Shown here piece after piece: positions 4,744 to 6,497 of a stretch of DNA of 6,497 bases; the stretch's first letter is position 1; every line of letters starts with the position of its first letter. The stretch lies in NCBI GenBank assembly GCA_937141995.1, contig CAKZQX010000680.1:1-6497 (forward strand). Direction: 5' to 3'. This DNA is from an uncultured Chloroflexaceae bacterium (GTDB lineage Bacteria > Chloroflexota > Chloroflexia > Chloroflexales > Chloroflexaceae). A model generated the notes under the pieces. That model was not told the DNA's origin and made no database searches. It saw only the letters and a program-made list of their open reading frames with translations. Made by a program: the position numbers and the translations under genes.

Positions 4744-5691
4744 TCATGCTTGTATTCGTTCCTTCGTCAGCTTCCGCTTTACACGGTCTAGCATCTCCCG
4801 CGTGACCACGCGTCGCCCCTGGGAGAAGCTCAACGCATTCTCAAGCTCGTCGGCAAATATTGCAATGTTATGCCAGTCTCCCCTGGTCAACTGGTGAAAC
4901 TCCGCCGTGGCCTTATTCACATCCAGTCGCGGCCCAAACTCCGCCTTGAGATTGACTTGCACGAGCTTGAACCATACAAGGGCGAACTCAACCTCTTCCA
5001 GGAAGCGCATTTCAATTCGTTCTGACCACGCAGCCCGTGCTTCACCCATCTTCATCAAGTGCTCGCTGAGCTGAAGCTTCTTGCCTTCTTCGGTCGTCGC
5101 TACCAGGATCAGGGCGCGGCGCGGCTTTGGCCCATAGCGCTCGTCGTGATACACGCGGAATGTGATGGCTTCCTCGATGGCTTGCTTGTCAAGATGATCA
5201 GCCCCGTCAATGATAATCGCGTTAATGGGTATCCGTTCAAGCAGTTCGTCAATATCTCCCTTCAGATACTCCGCATTCCGATAGGAGAAACTCTTGTAGC
5301 GCTCTTTGCCCTGGCGGTCTTTCAGTTTGTATTCGGTGCCTGCCGCCTTGTGCAAGGCCCGCCAGATGGTACGATACATGCTGTAAAACTGGGGGAGTTG
5401 TGCCTTTTGCTGTCCCATCTGTATGTACAGGGGAAACATCTGCGGATTGCACCCTTCGCGCTTAGGCCGCGTTGCCAGCCAATGGCTTATCAATGCCGAT
5501 TTCCCACTTCCTGAGGGCCCAAAGACACTGCATATCGCTGCCTTCGTCGCCCGCTGTTCAACGGCATCGAGCCGCGCAATCAGAGCTTGCGTGGTGCGCT
5601 CTGGGGCGATGCGCGGCTTGTCTGCTGCGTTTCCATCGTCAGGAAGTGTTTTCAGCGTGATATATGGGCCAGGTATTGCTGTTGTGGTCAT
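4744..5691 (-). CDS. TnsC/TniB/MuB-type AAA+ transposition ATPase
   Basis: A 315-residue AAA+ protein of the kind that selects target DNA and activates a DDE transposase. Walker A is FGPSGSGKSALISHW (57-71, Lys64). Walker B is NAIIIDGADHL (157-167, Asp162), followed by a sensor-1-like strand ALILVATTEEGKK (193-205), an arginine-containing stretch AAWSERIEMRFLEEVE (220-235) and a helical lid with LTRGDWHNIAIFADELENAL (268-287). Length and order fit TniB (about 300), MuB (312) and TnsC of CRISPR transposons (about 275). IstB seems less likely, as it is shorter and has a different Walker B context. Residue 163 is Gly where this family usually has the catalytic Glu (DE.D), so ATP turnover may be impaired or use another residue. 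Its start overlaps the transposase stop (ATGA, 5688-5691), with AGAGGA at 5698-5703, so translation is probably coupled. No tniQ follows. Confidence 0.82.
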   Translation of the reverse strand: MTTTAIPGPYITLKTLPDDGNAADKPRIAPERTTQALIARLDAVEQRATKAAICSVFGPSGSGKSALISHWLATRPKREGCNPQMFPLYIQMGQQKAQLPQFYSMYRTIWRALHKAAGTEYKLKDRQGKERYKSFSYRNAEYLKGDIDELLERIPINAIIIDGADHLDKQAIEEAITFRVYHDERYGPKPRRALILVATTEEGKKLQLSEHLMKMGEARAAWSERIEMRFLEEVEFALVWFKLVQVNLKAEFGPRLDVNKATAEFHQLTRGDWHNIAIFADELENALSFSQGRRVVTREMLDRVKRKLTKERIQA

Positions 5692-6497
5692 TCCTCGTCC
5701 TCTTCGCGCATACGAGCCTTCAGTTGCTGAAAGAGTGATGCATAGTCCGGCGATGCTGCTGCATCAGCGGCCCCCTGTGTGTCATCCCCATTATCATCGG
5801 TAGAAGCGTCCTCTGTTTCAGGCACGTCCGGTTGATGGGGTTGCCGTTTGGGAAGTTTTCCATCGGGAAGCACATCAGTATACTCTCCTGACGTCGTTTC
5901 CCCAATTGGTATGCCACCCAGCCGCAGGAGTGTCGCTGTCGTTTCTGTCTCAATCGCCTTACGTCGCTTCTCTACATCTGACAGCACACTGTTTTGCGCT
6001 TTATTGTGGGCTTCCGCGTCATGCGGCTGCGACCCTTTTGGAATAATCTCAACCCATATTTCCTTTTCCTGATCGAGACAGACCTCTGCGACCCATCCGG
6101 TGTCGAGCTTGACTGCCCAGAGTGGAACCGTAGCCCGCCCCTCCACGGCGCGCGCCCAGAGCGTGTACACATCCGCATGGAAGGGCCGAGGTTCCCATTC
6201 CATGCCTTTGAATTGCAATGCCCAGTTGTAGTCCTGCTTGAACGTGATCGTGTCATACACAAACTCAATATCCCGGAGTTGGGCAAGTTTGCGAATAGGC
6301 GGAGCTGGACGCGCCATGGCAGAACTCCAAACCTCGAAGCGTGTTTGCGTGCCATCCTTGCGGTGCGGTGTGTTGTTCCACTCCCGTCTTTTCTTTTCGA
6401 ACTCTTTCTCAGCTTCGGCAAAGTCGTAGGGATCGTCATCTTTCTTTGCATGACTGACATCACTACGACTACGACTGCGATATTCCCCAGCCATTCG
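5688..6497 (-). CDS. Mu/TnsB/TniA-type transposase, C-terminal part (5' end outside window)
   Basis: About 270 codons are visible and the frame is open to the window edge (CGA at 6495-6497), so the ATG at 6492-6494 is probably internal. Counting from that Met, EFEKKRREWNNTPHRKDGTQ (31-50) and the following TRFEVW match the conserved end of the DDE catalytic domain in TniA/TnsB/MuA proteins (W-N-x-x-P-H, then P/R-x-E-x-W). Residues about 60-155 would be the small beta-barrel domain, here rather divergent (RKLAQLRDIEFVYDTITFK, 68-86). A helix (about 160-192), an acidic low-complexity linker (222-248) and a short charged tail (YASLFQQLKARMREEDEE) follow. In characterised TnsB proteins the C-terminal tail binds TnsC filaments; the same is inferred here. 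The DDE residues lie upstream and cannot be checked. Function is strand transfer at transposon ends, together with the overlapping ATPase. Confidence 0.75.
   Translation of the reverse strand, partial: RMAGEYRSRSRSDVSHAKKDDDPYDFAEAEKEFEKKRREWNNTPHRKDGTQTRFEVWSSAMARPAPPIRKLAQLRDIEFVYDTITFKQDYNWALQFKGMEWEPRPFHADVYTLWARAVEGRATVPLWAVKLDTGWVAEVCLDQEKEIWVEIIPKGSQPHDAEAHNKAQNSVLSDVEKRRKAIETETTATLLRLGGIPIGETTSGEYTDVLPDGKLPKRQPHQPDVPETEDASTDDNGDDTQGAADAAASPDYASLFQQLKARMREEDEE

Larger units (their letters stand above)
4631..6497 (-). mobile_element. Tn7/Tn5053/Mu-related transposon, one end (partial)
   Basis: The element comprises the 23-bp-period repeats at 4631-4697, a TnsC/TniB/MuB-type ATPase gene, and a TnsB/TniA/MuA-type transposase gene that runs off the window. 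Both genes point toward this end, and the ATPase stops only 47 bp from the last repeat. This differs from the common tnsB-tnsC-tniQ order because no tniQ follows the ATPase. The boundary sits just downstream of tRNA-Glu, a kind of location used by several Tn7-like and CRISPR-associated transposons. Cargo and the second end are not visible. Confidence 0.75.

Noticed and set aside
4367..4747. Minus-strand frame containing GFEPAISTLKGWRP
   Set aside because: This is the well-known spurious protein obtained by translating the antisense strand of a tRNA gene; the sequence is fully explained by tRNA-Glu and the transposon repeats.
4631..6497. CRISPR-associated transposon (type V-K) as a firm call
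   Set aside because: Element ends, TnsB- and TnsC-type genes and a tRNA-adjacent site fit, but no tniQ, cas12k, tracrRNA or CRISPR array is visible, and the ATPase is next to the end rather than followed by tniQ.

Overview
The window most resembles a chromosomal accessory region of a member of Chloroflexota (Chloroflexales-like). This is an inference from gene content: paired Uma2 (DUF820) proteins, a WD40 tail of the 'RPY.GM.ITG..GL..AQ' type, and a gene remnant ending in YLPLVQR, a C-terminal ending I associate with exported proteins of this phylum. No taxonomic marker other than a tRNA is present, so the assignment is tentative.

Layout. Positions 1-350 hold no convincing gene. They contain a long hairpin (36-80), a near-perfect palindrome with 22-bp arms (199-245), and two copies of a 32-bp segment (40-71 and 315-346); the second copy carries the ribosome binding site of the next gene. 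Next come a two-domain TerB-like protein (351-1292) and a 181-bp gap with two extended -10 motifs. A same-strand cluster follows: alpha/beta hydrolase (1474-2415), a Uma2 protein with an eight-unit heptad-repeat tail (2451-3320), and a second Uma2 protein (3349-3975). A strong GC hairpin (4003-4035) closes this cluster.

Positions 4090-4472 are a gene graveyard. The C-terminal end of an exported-type protein (minus strand) abuts the C-terminal end of a WD40 protein (plus strand). Both have lost their 5' parts at the same junction, as expected from a deletion. An intact tRNA-Glu(UUC) gene with its own near-consensus promoter follows (4490-4614).

Sixteen bases after the tRNA CCA, three 21-bp repeats with an exact 23-bp period begin (4631-4697). 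Beyond them, on the minus strand, are an AAA+ ATPase of the TnsC/TniB/MuB type (4744-5691) and, overlapping it by four bases, the C-terminal part of a Mu/TnsB/TniA-type transposase that runs off the window (5688-6497). I read this as one end of a Tn7/Tn5053/Mu-related transposon inserted just downstream of tRNA-Glu. The repeats would be transposase binding sites and the tRNA a likely targeting landmark. No TniQ, Cas effector or CRISPR array lies in the window, so a CRISPR-associated transposon is possible but not shown. The ATPase has glycine where the Walker B catalytic glutamate is normally found, which is its most unusual feature.
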